Positions 8,625 to 15,764 of a stretch of DNA of 64,000 nucleotides are shown in pieces (position 1 is the first letter of the stretch; every line of letters starts with the position of its first letter). Position numbers and translations under genes: made by a program. The notes under the pieces were generated by a model. That model ran no database searches, had not been told where the DNA came from, and saw nothing but the letters and a program-made list of their open reading frames with translations. The stretch covers positions 1 through 64,000 of the forward strand of contig JANNCV010000005.1 of the NCBI GenBank assembly GCA_031386985.1, in the 5' to 3' direction. This stretch comes from JANJUB01 sp031386985. Lineage in GTDB: Bacteria > Armatimonadota > Fimbriimonadia > Fimbriimonadales > Fimbriimonadaceae.

Positions 8625-9170
8625 ATGTCAGATAATCTCAATCCAAACCTTGATCGTCGCGCTTTTTTGAAGGGTGCAACCACCGTCATCGGCGCGGGCG
8701 CCCTTGCTTCTACTGGCCTCACTGCTCTCGCTCCGGCCGAGGCTGTGATCTCGGTCGCGTTTCTTGACGGCGATAATTTGATTCCGCTGCAGTGGCTAAC
8801 CTCGGCTCACGCCCCTTTTGAGCGGGTTCAAATCACAGTTGAGGCCCACGGTAAAGGTGCGATCACGGGGGTAACTGCCAATTTCGGTAAATATCCTTTC
8901 CATGCCTGGACGGCAGGCGGTGGAAGCGGCCGGTTTGAAATGCCGGTTGATTCCGTGAAGGGGCTCAGTTTTACAGTCTTCCAAGGCGATTCTAAGGTGG
9001 CTCTGCTAATGGGCAATTCCAGTGGAGTTAAGCTTCGTGAGGGAAAATACATTATCGCGGCCGGAAGGGTGAACTGGAAACTTTTCCGCGCCGAATCGGG
9101 AGTGCTTTTGGGAGCGGGCGGTAAACCGACCTCCCTCCAACATGTTTTGATTTCAGTTGAGCGCGCTTGA
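8625..9170 (+). CDS. Tat-exported protein of unknown function in the tail-collar operon
   Basis: 181 residues. The N-terminus is a clear twin-arginine signal ('DRRAFLKGATTVIGAG' then a hydrophobic stretch ending near 'APAEA'). The mature part is a small beta-rich protein with no catalytic motif that I can see. Start chosen at ATG 8625 with GAGGAA upstream, in phase with the preceding stop. Export implies the partner proteins may act outside the cytoplasm or on the surface, although the collar proteins themselves lack signal peptides. Confidence 0.75.
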   Translation: MSDNLNPNLDRRAFLKGATTVIGAGALASTGLTALAPAEAVISVAFLDGDNLIPLQWLTSAHAPFERVQITVEAHGKGAITGVTANFGKYPFHAWTAGGGSGRFEMPVDSVKGLSFTVFQGDSKVALLMGNSSGVKLREGKYIIAAGRVNWKLFRAESGVLLGAGGKPTSLQHVLISVERA

Positions 9171-9615
9171 GCGGGCTCTTGGCGAGATTGGTTGGCTTCC
9201 CGCAACCGAGCATGATGCTGATTTTTTGCGTTTGCTCTTCTTCGAGTTAAAGTCCAGTCAGCTCGAAGGGTTGGATCTGCCCTTTGAAACGTTGGGAGCA
9301 GTGCTCGCTCAGCAATACGCAGCTCGGTCCTTCGGATATGCCGCCGCTTTTCCGTCAGCGGCAACTTTCATCAAAACCGGAATAGGTAGCTTCATTGTTT
9401 CAGATGGCGAGGCGATTCACGTGGTTGACATCACGATTTCGGAAGTAGCTCGGGGGCAGGGACATGGAACCCAAGCACTAACAGCAGTGCTCGGATTAGG
9501 CAAGCCCGTTTCGTTGAACGTTCAACTCCACAATCACGCGCGAAGACTGTATGAGCGTTTAGGCCTTAAGGAAATTTCAAGCGATGGAATGCACAGCACG
9601 ATGAGATTTCCGTAA
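9157..9615 (+). CDS. GNAT-family N-acetyltransferase of the tail-collar operon
   Basis: 152 residues. The acetyl-CoA motif is 'ISEVARGQGHGTQALTAVL' (R/Q-x-x-G-x-G/A type), followed by 'NVQLHNHARRLYERLGLKEI', the usual C-terminal GNAT helix and strand. The TTG start at 9157 overlaps the end of the Tat protein gene by 14 bp. An acetyltransferase at the end of a three-collar-protein operon is a recurring arrangement, which suggests it modifies one of the cluster proteins; that is an inference. Confidence 0.72.
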   Translation: MSALERALGEIGWLPATEHDADFLRLLFFELKSSQLEGLDLPFETLGAVLAQQYAARSFGYAAAFPSAATFIKTGIGSFIVSDGEAIHVVDITISEVARGQGHGTQALTAVLGLGKPVSLNVQLHNHARRLYERLGLKEISSDGMHSTMRFP

Positions 9616-9700
9616 ACACTGCTGGCGATGGATTCCCTTAGAAGTTCTTGTCCTAAATCTTAGTGCATCGCACGCGTGCTTGCGTCTAAACTAAGCGAGC

Positions 9701-10852
9701 ATGGATCGCGAGACGCTTTTGCAGCATTTGGGCGAGGAAGAAAAGCCCTACGGAGCGGTAACCCCGCCCATCACCCAGACCTCCCTGTTCGTTTTTGATC
9801 AGTACGATGCGTTCGTGCACCGCGTTGAAGATGGGCCGGGGGAGCCCTACGTTTACAGCCGCGTAACGAACCCCACCAACGAAATACCGGAAACGAAGAT
9901 TGCGATGTTGGAAGGAACGGGGGCTTGTCGGCTCTTCAACAGCGGAATGGCCGCTATTAGCGCATCCGTGATGAGCGCGGTTGCGTCGGGTTCGCATGTC
10001 GTGTGCATTGACACGGCCTATGGGCCATTGCAGCAGTTTTTGCGCGACTACATGCCCAAGTTCGGTGTGACAACAACGTTCGTTCCGGGGATTTCAACCG
10101 AAGAGATTTTGGATTCGATACGGCCCGAAACTTCGCTGGTTTATCTGGAGTCTCCCAGCTCGATTCTCTTCCGAATGCAGGATTTCGAGGCGATTACCGC
10201 GCATTGCAAGGCGAAAGGGATTACGACGATCACGGATAACTCTTACTCGGGAGCGATCTTTCAGCAACCAGCGCAGTTCGGAGTAGACCTGATCGTCCAC
10301 AGTGCGACCAAGTACATCGTGGGCCACTCGGATGTCGTGGCGGGGGTTTCGGCGGGTTCTTCGGAGCGACTCCGAGACTTAATGAAGAGCGAGGTTCCGC
10401 TTCTTGGGGCGGCGCTGGCGCCTTTCCCGGCTTGGCTGCTTTTGCGGGGCCTGAGAACCCTTCCGATGAGGATGCGCCACGCTCAGGAAGCCGGAAATGC
10501 GATGTCGTCTTGGCTTCAAACTCAACCCTGGGTGGAGCGAGTTTATCATGTTGGTTCGCCTGATTATCAGTATAGGGAACTTAGGGGCAAACAGATGACG
10601 GGGTCGTCGTCGTTGCTTTCTTTTGAGCCGGTGGATCAAAACGAGGAGTGGTCACGGCGGTTTATCGAGGCGCAGCGGGTGTTCCAGTTGGGAGTGAGTT
10701 GGGGTGGGTTTGAAAGCCTATGCGTTCCTCTGCAAATGCACCCGGGCGATTGGGCCGAACCGCGGCGATTGTTGCGAGTTTATTGTGGATTTGAGAACGT
10801 GGTTGACCTGCAAAACGACTTAGCCCAAGCGGCGGCGGTGGCTTCGTCGTGA
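9701..10852 (+). CDS. Cys/Met-metabolism PLP-dependent enzyme (trans-sulfuration family)
   Basis: 383 residues, fold-type I PLP enzyme of the cystathionine gamma-synthase/beta-lyase/methionine gamma-lyase family. The Schiff-base lysine lies in 'HSATKYIVGHSDVVAG', with upstream 'LFNSGMAAISASVMSAVASG' for the phosphate pocket, 'YSRVTNPTNEIPE' and 'ITDNSYSGAIF'. Which reaction it performs cannot be fixed by eye. The stop overlaps the start of galE by 4 bp (GTGA), so the two are co-translated, although no metabolic link is obvious. Confidence 0.85.
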   Translation: MDRETLLQHLGEEEKPYGAVTPPITQTSLFVFDQYDAFVHRVEDGPGEPYVYSRVTNPTNEIPETKIAMLEGTGACRLFNSGMAAISASVMSAVASGSHVVCIDTAYGPLQQFLRDYMPKFGVTTTFVPGISTEEILDSIRPETSLVYLESPSSILFRMQDFEAITAHCKAKGITTITDNSYSGAIFQQPAQFGVDLIVHSATKYIVGHSDVVAGVSAGSSERLRDLMKSEVPLLGAALAPFPAWLLLRGLRTLPMRMRHAQEAGNAMSSWLQTQPWVERVYHVGSPDYQYRELRGKQMTGSSSLLSFEPVDQNEEWSRRFIEAQRVFQLGVSWGGFESLCVPLQMHPGDWAEPRRLLRVYCGFENVVDLQNDLAQAAAVASS

Positions 10853-11832
10853 TTTTGGTGGTTGGGGGCGCGGGATATATTGGCTCGCATATGTGCCGCC
10901 GATTGGCTCAGGCAGGCCTGCCGTTTGTCGTTTTCGACAACCTATGCGCCGGGCATGCTGAAGCAGTTGCTAGTTATGATTTGATTCAAGGCGACCTGCG
11001 CAGCGAACTCGACGTTCGAACCGCGCTGCAACGCGTTCAGCCTGATGTTGTCTTGCACTTCGCCGCCCATATTTCTGTGGGCGAGAGCGTGCGCGAGCCC
11101 GCGAAATACTTCGAAAACAACACGGCCGGAGTTTTGAATCTGCTCGATCGTCTTCGGGAAGCCAATGTCGGTCGCTTTGTTTTCTCTTCCACTGCCGCTA
11201 TCTTTGGCGAGCCGCAGTATGTACCGATTGACGAGGATCATCCAAAAGCACCGACCAGCCCCTATGGCGAAAGCAAGCTAATGGTTGAGCGGATATTGGA
11301 CGCGTATGATGTCGCTTACGGCCTTCGATCCGTGTGCTTAAGATATTTCAACGCCGCCGGAGCCGACCCATCCGGCGAAATCGGCGAAGATCATTCGCCC
11401 GAAGAGCACTTGATTCCGGTCGCGATTCGGGCGGCTCAGGGTTTGCGGCCGGCTTTGAAGGTATTCGGCACCGACTATCCGACTCCAGACGGTACGTGCG
11501 TTCGTGATTACATTCATGTGAATGACCTCGCCGAGGCCCACTTGCTCGCCATCAACCATTTGCGTTCTGGCGGCGATTCACGGAAGTTCAACCTGGGTAA
11601 CGGAGCGGGTTTTAGCGTCAGGGAGGTGATTGAAACGGTTTCGCGAGTGGTAGGAATGCCCGTTCCTCATGAAGACGCCGCAAGAAGGCCCGGTGACCCG
11701 GCGACGCTCATCGCGAGTTCGGCTCGTATTCAAAATGAACTGGGCTGGGCACCAAAATGTCCCGACCTCGCAACCATTGTCGACCACGCTTGGAACTGGC
11801 ATCGGTCACATCCAGGCGGGTTCGGCGGGTAG
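10849..11832 (+). CDS. galE: UDP-glucose 4-epimerase
   Basis: Interconverts UDP-glucose and UDP-galactose, using bound NAD, in the cytoplasm. 327 residues, normal length. The Rossmann motif is at the extreme N-terminus ('VVGGAGYIGSHMCRRL'), the catalytic Ser region is 'FSSTAAIFGEP', the YxxxK is 'SPYGESKLM', and 'LRYFNAAGADPSGEIGEDH' and 'VRDYIHVNDLAEAH' are typical. It starts with GTG overlapping the preceding PLP gene by 4 bp. It probably supplies galactose units for surface polysaccharide. Confidence 0.93.
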   Translation: MILVVGGAGYIGSHMCRRLAQAGLPFVVFDNLCAGHAEAVASYDLIQGDLRSELDVRTALQRVQPDVVLHFAAHISVGESVREPAKYFENNTAGVLNLLDRLREANVGRFVFSSTAAIFGEPQYVPIDEDHPKAPTSPYGESKLMVERILDAYDVAYGLRSVCLRYFNAAGADPSGEIGEDHSPEEHLIPVAIRAAQGLRPALKVFGTDYPTPDGTCVRDYIHVNDLAEAHLLAINHLRSGGDSRKFNLGNGAGFSVREVIETVSRVVGMPVPHEDAARRPGDPATLIASSARIQNELGWAPKCPDLATIVDHAWNWHRSHPGGFGG

Positions 11833-11851
11833 AATTTGAGGCGAGAAGGGC

Positions 11852-11927
11852 GGGCCTGTAGCTCAGTGGTTAGAGCGGGCGGCTCATAACTGCTTGGTCG
11901 TGGGTTCGATCCCCACTGGGCCCACCA
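11852..11927 (+). tRNA. tRNA with CAU anticodon, probably tRNA-Ile2 (lysidine type)
   Basis: A 76-base cloverleaf with encoded CCA. Acceptor GGGCCTG pairs with TGGGCCC using two wobble pairs; the D arm is GCTC/GAGC, the anticodon loop CTCATAA, the T arm GTGGG/CCCAC with TTCGATC. The CAU anticodon could be Met or Ile2. The region around the anticodon (CTCATAACTGCTTGGTCG) resembles E. coli ileX (CTCATAATCGCTTGGTCG) more than elongator Met, so Ile2 is favoured. It lies 38 bp before carB. Confidence 0.9.
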
Positions 11928-11965
11928 AATCCTCCTTTCGCCAACCCCTCTTGAAGCAAACCAAA

Positions 11966-14104
11966 ATGAAAGTTCTCGTCATAGGATCAGGCCCGATTGT
12001 GATCGGACAAGCGGCGGAGTTTGATTACGCGGGAACTCAGGCCTGCAAGAGCCTTAAGGAAGAGGGCCACCAGGTGGTTCTTATAAACAGCAATCCCGCT
12101 ACGATCATGACTGATCCGGGCGTTGCCGACTTTCTTTACATTGAGCCTCTAAACGTTGACTTTTGCGAACGAGTGATCGCTCGCGAACGACCCGACGCGC
12201 TCTTGCCAACCCTGGGCGGCCAAACGGGGCTCAACCTCTCAATCCAACTCGTAGATGCCGGGATATTGGATAAGTACAACGTCAAGATGCTCGGAACGCC
12301 GATCAGCGCGATCAAGAAAGCCGAAGACCGAGAGCAGTTCCGCGAGCTGATGCGCGAGATCAAAGAGCCGGTGCCAGAGAGTTGGATCGTGGAAACCCCG
12401 GAGCAACTTGAGGCGCTATTAGAAACCGCGCCTTACCCCTGCATCATCCGCCCGGCTTACACGCTGGGAGGAACGGGCGGAGGCATCGCCAACACCCGCG
12501 AAGAGCTTTGGTCAATCGGCAATAACGGCCTAAAACTCTCGCTGAAGAGCCAGATTATGGTCGAGCGGAGCTTGCTGGGCTGGAAGGAAGTGGAGTACGA
12601 GGTGATGAGAGACAAGAAAGGTACGTGCATCACGATCTGCAACATGGAGAACTTCGATCCTATGGGGGTTCACACCGGCGACTCTATCGTGGTCGCCCCT
12701 TCGCAGACGCTCAGCGACGTGGAGTATCACATGCTCCGAACCGCATCGCTCAAGATCATTCAGGCACTCGGGATTGAGGGAGGCTGCAATGTCCAGCTCG
12801 CTGTGAATCCCGATAGCTTTGATTATTACGTCATCGAAGTGAACCCGCGCGTCTCCCGCTCGTCGGCTCTTGCCTCAAAAGCTACCGGCTATCCTATCGC
12901 CCGCGTTTCGGCCAAGATTGCCATTGGTAAGACCCTAGATGAAATTGACAATCAGGTTACAGGCACCACGAAAGCCTGCTTTGAACCAGCGCTTGACTAT
13001 TGCGTGGTAAAGATTCCTCGCTGGCCATTCGACAAGTTCTCGTCAGGTGATCGAACTTTGTTTACGCAAATGAAGGCGACTGGGGAGGTCATGGCGATTG
13101 ATCGAAGCTTTGAAGGCGCTTTGATGAAGGCGATTCGGGGCTTGGAGGTAAAGCAGAAAGATCTCTGGCACGAAAAGTTCGCGGGCCCCCGTAGCATAGG
13201 CTTCCAGCCTATTCCGGAGGGAACCGGAATCACCAAGAAAATCGGCAATCATCTACCCCATTGGACCAAGGAAGGGGCAATCTATGCGATTACTTATCGT
13301 TTGGCTGATTCGGTTCCGGCAGAAAAACTCAACGAATGGAAGTTCGAAAGAGATCGGATTACCAACCTTGAAGAGGAGCGCGGAGTTAAGGCTGAGACCG
13401 AGGAAGCGAAACGGATTTTCTCCGAAGCAATGGAGCGCTATTTAGACTCTGGACACGGCTCTTGTGTCCTGAGGCAGCCGGAGATAGCCAAAACCGTGAT
13501 CGCAGCCTGGAAGCACTTTGATGGGCAACACTATCATGTTCACGCGCATTGTGTTATGCCAAATCACGTGCACCTCGTTGTTGAACCGGTAAATGAACAC
13601 AATTTGAGCTCAATTTTGCATAGTTGGAAGTCGTTCACTTCTAACCAGATTAATAAGATCACAGGAAACTCTGGAACGCTTTGGCAAACTGAATCTTATG
13701 ATCGAATCATCCGAAATGAAGCAGAGTATTCGAGACAGGTGGAATACGTTTTGAATAATCCGGGGCAGGCCGGACTCAACGATTGGTCATGGGTCGGAGG
13801 TAGCTTTAACAGGCTGGAAGCCTGTTCTACGGACGCTTTGCGTCAAGCCATCAAGATCCCAACCGATGAGCGGCTTTGGGCGATTGCCGAGGGGTTGAGA
13901 AGGGGCTGGGGCGTGGATGAGGTGTACAAATTGTGCCGTGTTGACAAGTGGTTCCTGCGCAAAATTCTCAAGCTAGTCCATGAAGAACCCGTCTTCGAAG
14001 TTCAAGGCTATAAGATGGTTGATACGTGTGCCGGCGAGTTTGAGTCGAAAACTCCTTACTATTATTCAACCACCGAGCAAGAAAGCGACGTAGCTATTCA
14101 TTAG
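11966..14104 (+). CDS. carB: Carbamoyl-phosphate synthase large-chain N-terminal half, interrupted in frame by a RAYT transposase
   Basis: 712 residues from ATG 11966; an open frame extends back into the tRNA, so this start is preferred. Residues 1-~408 form the first ATP-grasp (carboxyphosphate) half: 'KVLVIGSGPIVIGQAAEFDY', 'LPTLGGQTGLNL', 'PAYTLGGTGGG', 'VEVNPRVSRSSALASKATGY', 'QMKATGEVMAIDRSFEGALM'. Residues ~409-621 are a REP-RAYT-REP element read in the same frame. CarB sequence resumes at 'LRQAIKIPTDERLWAIAEGL' to 'VDKWFLRKILKLV'. Then ~55 residues of the usual helical oligomerisation domain are missing before 'YKMVDTCAGEFESKTPYYYST', and the protein stops. The second synthetase half and the allosteric domain are absent; the next gene is unrelated. 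Some bacteria and archaea split carB into two genes, so a carB2 may exist elsewhere. Whether the product works is unknown. Confidence 0.85.
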   Translation: MKVLVIGSGPIVIGQAAEFDYAGTQACKSLKEEGHQVVLINSNPATIMTDPGVADFLYIEPLNVDFCERVIARERPDALLPTLGGQTGLNLSIQLVDAGILDKYNVKMLGTPISAIKKAEDREQFRELMREIKEPVPESWIVETPEQLEALLETAPYPCIIRPAYTLGGTGGGIANTREELWSIGNNGLKLSLKSQIMVERSLLGWKEVEYEVMRDKKGTCITICNMENFDPMGVHTGDSIVVAPSQTLSDVEYHMLRTASLKIIQALGIEGGCNVQLAVNPDSFDYYVIEVNPRVSRSSALASKATGYPIARVSAKIAIGKTLDEIDNQVTGTTKACFEPALDYCVVKIPRWPFDKFSSGDRTLFTQMKATGEVMAIDRSFEGALMKAIRGLEVKQKDLWHEKFAGPRSIGFQPIPEGTGITKKIGNHLPHWTKEGAIYAITYRLADSVPAEKLNEWKFERDRITNLEEERGVKAETEEAKRIFSEAMERYLDSGHGSCVLRQPEIAKTVIAAWKHFDGQHYHVHAHCVMPNHVHLVVEPVNEHNLSSILHSWKSFTSNQINKITGNSGTLWQTESYDRIIRNEAEYSRQVEYVLNNPGQAGLNDWSWVGGSFNRLEACSTDALRQAIKIPTDERLWAIAEGLRRGWGVDEVYKLCRVDKWFLRKILKLVHEEPVFEVQGYKMVDTCAGEFESKTPYYYSTTEQESDVAIH
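13191..13213 (+). repeat. 5' REP-like palindrome of the RAYT element
   Basis: Contains the palindrome AGGCTTCCAGCCT preceded by GTAG. It matches the reverse complement of 13808-13830 at 20 of 23 positions. Confidence 0.88.
13808..13830 (-). repeat. 3' REP-like palindrome of the RAYT element
   Basis: Inverted relative to the 5' REP, with palindrome AGGCTGGAAGCCT followed by CTAC. The GTAG tetranucleotide next to a hairpin is the usual recognition signature of RAYT proteins. Confidence 0.88.
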
Positions 14105-14110
14105 GTTTCA

Positions 14111-15724
14111 ATGTCAGAATCTATCCCGATGCGTTTCTGGGTCGCGTTTTTCGTTTGTGTTCTTCTGGTGGGATGCTCAGGAGAGAAATTTAAGGCACCA
14201 GTCTCGAAGGCGAGCGTTCTTCGCTACGCCATTCCCAATAAGCCAACTACTCTGGACCCTGGCGTGGTGCAAGATAGCGACACGATTGAGGTTCTTCAGC
14301 AGGTGTTCGAGGGATTGGTGGGGTGGGGCGAGAACAACGAGCCGGTAGGACTCTTGGCGGAAAGTTGGGAGTATGAGCAAAACGGAAAGGTGATCGTTTT
14401 TCATCTAAAGAAGGGCGTGAAGTTTCATAATGGAAGGGAAGTAAAGGCCCAAGACTTCAAATGGAGTTGGGAACGCGTGTGCTCGGCTGATTTGAAGTCA
14501 ACCGCATCGAGCTATATGACCGACATCGTCGGGGCGCAAGCCTTGATTGATGGAAAAGCCAAGGAGATTTCGGGTGTGAAAGTCCTTGACGATTACACGC
14601 TGAGCGTTGAACTCCTCATCCCCAAACCCTACTTTCTCGGCAAAATGGTTTATGTTGCCTTCGCCGCCGTCGCAAAGGAGGCCCAAGACGGGCTCACCGA
14701 AATGAAGGGTGTCGCCAATATGGTCGGAACGGGTCCCTTCAAAGCGGAGCGTTATGAAACCGAACAACTCATGGTCCTGGCCGCAAATGACGATTATCAC
14801 GGCGGAAGACCAAAGCTCGACAAAATCGAAAGGCCCGTCGTCTTGGATGCTCAAACCCGGCTCAACAAATACAAGAACGGAGAGCTTGATGTGTGCTTGG
14901 TCCAGCGGGCCGACGTAGATGGCATCATGAAAGATTCCGAGCTGAATGCCGAGTTGACCTTCATGGAACTCCCCTCCGTTTTCTTTATCGGATTCAACAG
15001 CTCCGGCATCTATCCTCCGTTCAAGGATCGCCGGGTTCGACGCGCGTTCGCAATGGCGATTGATCGGAGCCGAATCGTGAACACCTTTATGAAAGGGATT
15101 AACACTGAAGCCCACGGAATTATTCCTCCCGGAGTGTCGGGGCATCGCGAACAGGCCAAGGACCTGCCTTATGATCCTGAAGCCGCGCGCAAACTCCTCG
15201 CTGAGGCGGGATTCCCTGGGGGCAAAGGGCTCCCGCCACTGGAGCTGAGATACCGGGAAGGCTATCGAGATATCAGCCTTGTCGCCGAAGCCGCCTGCAA
15301 TGACCTGGCCAAGAACTTAGGGGCACCCGTGAAAGCACAAAGCAAGGAATGGAAGGCTTTGCTCGATTTCTACAATCGGGGTCAAAACGCCTTCTTTCAT
15401 ATGCGTTGGAAGGGTGACTACCTCGACCCGCAGAACTTCATTAGCCATATGCATGCGAGCTTTGGACCGGAGAATCACAGCGGCTATGTGAACGCAAAAC
15501 TTGATAAACTGTGTAAAGAGGCGGACGCCATCACGGATCAAAACAAACGAATCAAGCTTTACCAAGAAGCCGAAGACCTGGCCCTGCAAGATGCCACATG
15601 GATTCCTGTTTACTTTCAGCGCGATGCCGTCTTAACCCGACCCGGAGTTCAAGGAATTCGAACTAATTTGTTCGGATTCTTGCCTCATACAACCACAACT
15701 GCAACCGCGCCGAAAGCCCCATGA
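14111..15724 (+). CDS. Oligopeptide-binding lipoprotein (ABC transporter SBP family 5), copy 1
   Basis: 537 residues. A lipoprotein signal (FFVCVLLVGCSGEK) is followed by a complete OppA/DppA-type fold: 'LRYAIPNKPTTLDPGVVQDS', 'LLAESWEY...FHLKKGVKFHNGREVKAQDF', 'GTGPFKAERYE', 'RRVRRAFAMAIDRSRIV', 'YDPEAARKLLAEAGFPGGKG'. It would hold peptides or similar solutes on the outer face of the inner membrane and deliver them to a permease. No permease or ATPase of this type is adjacent. Translation could also begin at ATG 14129, nearer the signal peptide. The next gene is a paralogue. Confidence 0.92.
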   Translation: MSESIPMRFWVAFFVCVLLVGCSGEKFKAPVSKASVLRYAIPNKPTTLDPGVVQDSDTIEVLQQVFEGLVGWGENNEPVGLLAESWEYEQNGKVIVFHLKKGVKFHNGREVKAQDFKWSWERVCSADLKSTASSYMTDIVGAQALIDGKAKEISGVKVLDDYTLSVELLIPKPYFLGKMVYVAFAAVAKEAQDGLTEMKGVANMVGTGPFKAERYETEQLMVLAANDDYHGGRPKLDKIERPVVLDAQTRLNKYKNGELDVCLVQRADVDGIMKDSELNAELTFMELPSVFFIGFNSSGIYPPFKDRRVRRAFAMAIDRSRIVNTFMKGINTEAHGIIPPGVSGHREQAKDLPYDPEAARKLLAEAGFPGGKGLPPLELRYREGYRDISLVAEAACNDLAKNLGAPVKAQSKEWKALLDFYNRGQNAFFHMRWKGDYLDPQNFISHMHASFGPENHSGYVNAKLDKLCKEADAITDQNKRIKLYQEAEDLALQDATWIPVYFQRDAVLTRPGVQGIRTNLFGFLPHTTTTATAPKAP

Positions 15725-15764
15725 AACTAGAAAGGCCCCCGGCTATGTTAAACTTACAAGAACT

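Larger units (their letters stand above)
13191..13830 (+). mobile_element. REP-associated tyrosine (Y1) transposase element inserted in carB
   Basis: A 640-bp element bounded by two inverted REP-like palindromes. It encodes a RAYT/Y1_Tnp (IS200-like) transposase: 'LPHWTKEGAIYAITYRLADS' at the N-terminus, 'YLDSGHGSCVLRQPE', the HUH metal motif 'MPNHVHLV' (fused-protein residues 531-538, His534 and His536), 'ILHSWKSFTSNQI', 'LWQTESYDRIIRNE', and the catalytic Tyr594 in 'EYVLNNPGQAGL'. All catalytic residues are present. A GGAGG (13216-13220) lies 8 bases before an ATC (13229) at the point where a free-standing RAYT would start, which suggests that an ATG was lost or that ATC is used. The whole element reads through in the carB frame. 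Confidence 0.9.

Noticed and set aside
6765..9615. Prophage remnant
   Set aside because: Only collar-domain proteins are present; there are no capsid, portal, terminase or integrase genes, and the cluster has its own conserved non-phage partners.
11894..11965. N-terminal extension of carB into the tRNA gene
   Set aside because: The extra 24 codons overlap the tRNA, and CarB proteins begin at 'MKVLVIGSGP'.
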